Shown: positions 63,884 through 64,000 of the stretch, one piece after another
How positions within the stretch are numbered: the first letter of the stretch is position 1
Layout of the letters: the number at the start of each line of letters is the position of its first letter
NCBI RefSeq assembly: GCF_022427965.1
Contig: NZ_JAKTTI010000002.1
Location: forward strand, 186,001 to 250,000
Origin: Fredinandcohnia quinoae
GTDB taxonomy: Bacteria; Bacillota; Bacilli; Bacillales; Bacillaceae_L
Length of the DNA stretch: 64,000 nucleotides
Reading direction: 5' to 3'
Made by a program: the position numbers and the translations under genes
Notes under the pieces: generated by a model
Seen by the model: the letters and a program-made list of their open reading frames with translations, nothing else
Database searches by the model: none
What the model was told of the DNA's origin: nothing

Positions 63884-64000
63884 TTCATAGAAAGTTTGAT
63901 TTTTGGTAACAAGTTTTTCGAAGAAGATTCATGGAATATATGTTGCAATTTATAATAAGTCGGAGAATTAGCCGGTGAGTTTGAAAATAATCGTTCTATT

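Noticed and set aside
63975-64000. Start of a plus-strand gene at the right edge (GTG 63975 after GGAG, TATAAT near 63951)
   Set aside because: Only eight codons are visible, which is too little to call a gene.

Overview
The window looks like chromosome of a low-GC, endospore-forming Bacillaceae species. Evidence includes a spore-germinant receptor operon, a SpoVB-type flippase, orphan sporulation-type kinases, liaIH-liaFSR, and a cluster in the same order as the Bacillus subtilis yfk region (yfkAB, yfkD, yfkE, yfkF, yfkH-yfkI-yfkJ, yfkK). Shine-Dalgarno sites are strong, and several genes clearly start at TTG or GTG. No rRNA, tRNA, prophage, intact transposase or CRISPR array was seen. Layout: 1-3666 is a germinant receptor operon (B-A-C order, C subunit cut by the window edge), followed by class I fumarase and a YhgE/Pip membrane protein. 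7765-8370 is a 52-bp tandem repeat array. 8445-19216 is the yfk-like block, interrupted by a YczE-like protein, an orphan plus-strand transcription unit (11651-11881), a BH0509-type small gene and a PerR-box-controlled ZosA-like metal ATPase. 19365-25733 holds two paralogous mini-membrane proteins, DUF488, a frameshifted DUF1992 gene, mreBH, a 40-bp repeat array, a TerC protein, an SRPBCC-ArsR operon with two operators, and an orphan kinase. 25885-36020 holds two MpsC-like (DUF2294) paralogues, a flippase, an ABC-F protein, HelD, an ECF sigma/anti-sigma pair and DoxX. 36032-37531 is an amidase. The most unusual region is 37644-41502. On the minus strand, an HD-GYP protein is followed by a 23-residue cationic peptide with a CWWC motif, an intrinsic terminator, an M50 metalloprotease with a PqqD-like N-terminus, and a histidine kinase. 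The kinase and the HD-GYP protein share a homologous membrane sensor region. This looks like an undescribed peptide-processing and signalling system. It is followed by liaR-liaS-liaF and liaH-liaI, a KinB-like kinase, and an HTH protein fused to a degenerate F1-ATPase beta-like domain that has lost its P-loop lysine. 48646-60489 carries CtaG-like and AarF/UbiB proteins, a nitrilase fragment, a polysaccharide deacetylase, an MFS exporter, ywbE, an acetyltransferase, a HEPN-MNT pair, lipoproteins, and a YjfC-type ATP-grasp/DUF350/K+ channel group. A highly folded palindromic element (60501-60692) precedes pflB-pflA, which has an FNR-type box placed for class II activation. Function calls rest on recognition of protein families by eye; no database search was run.
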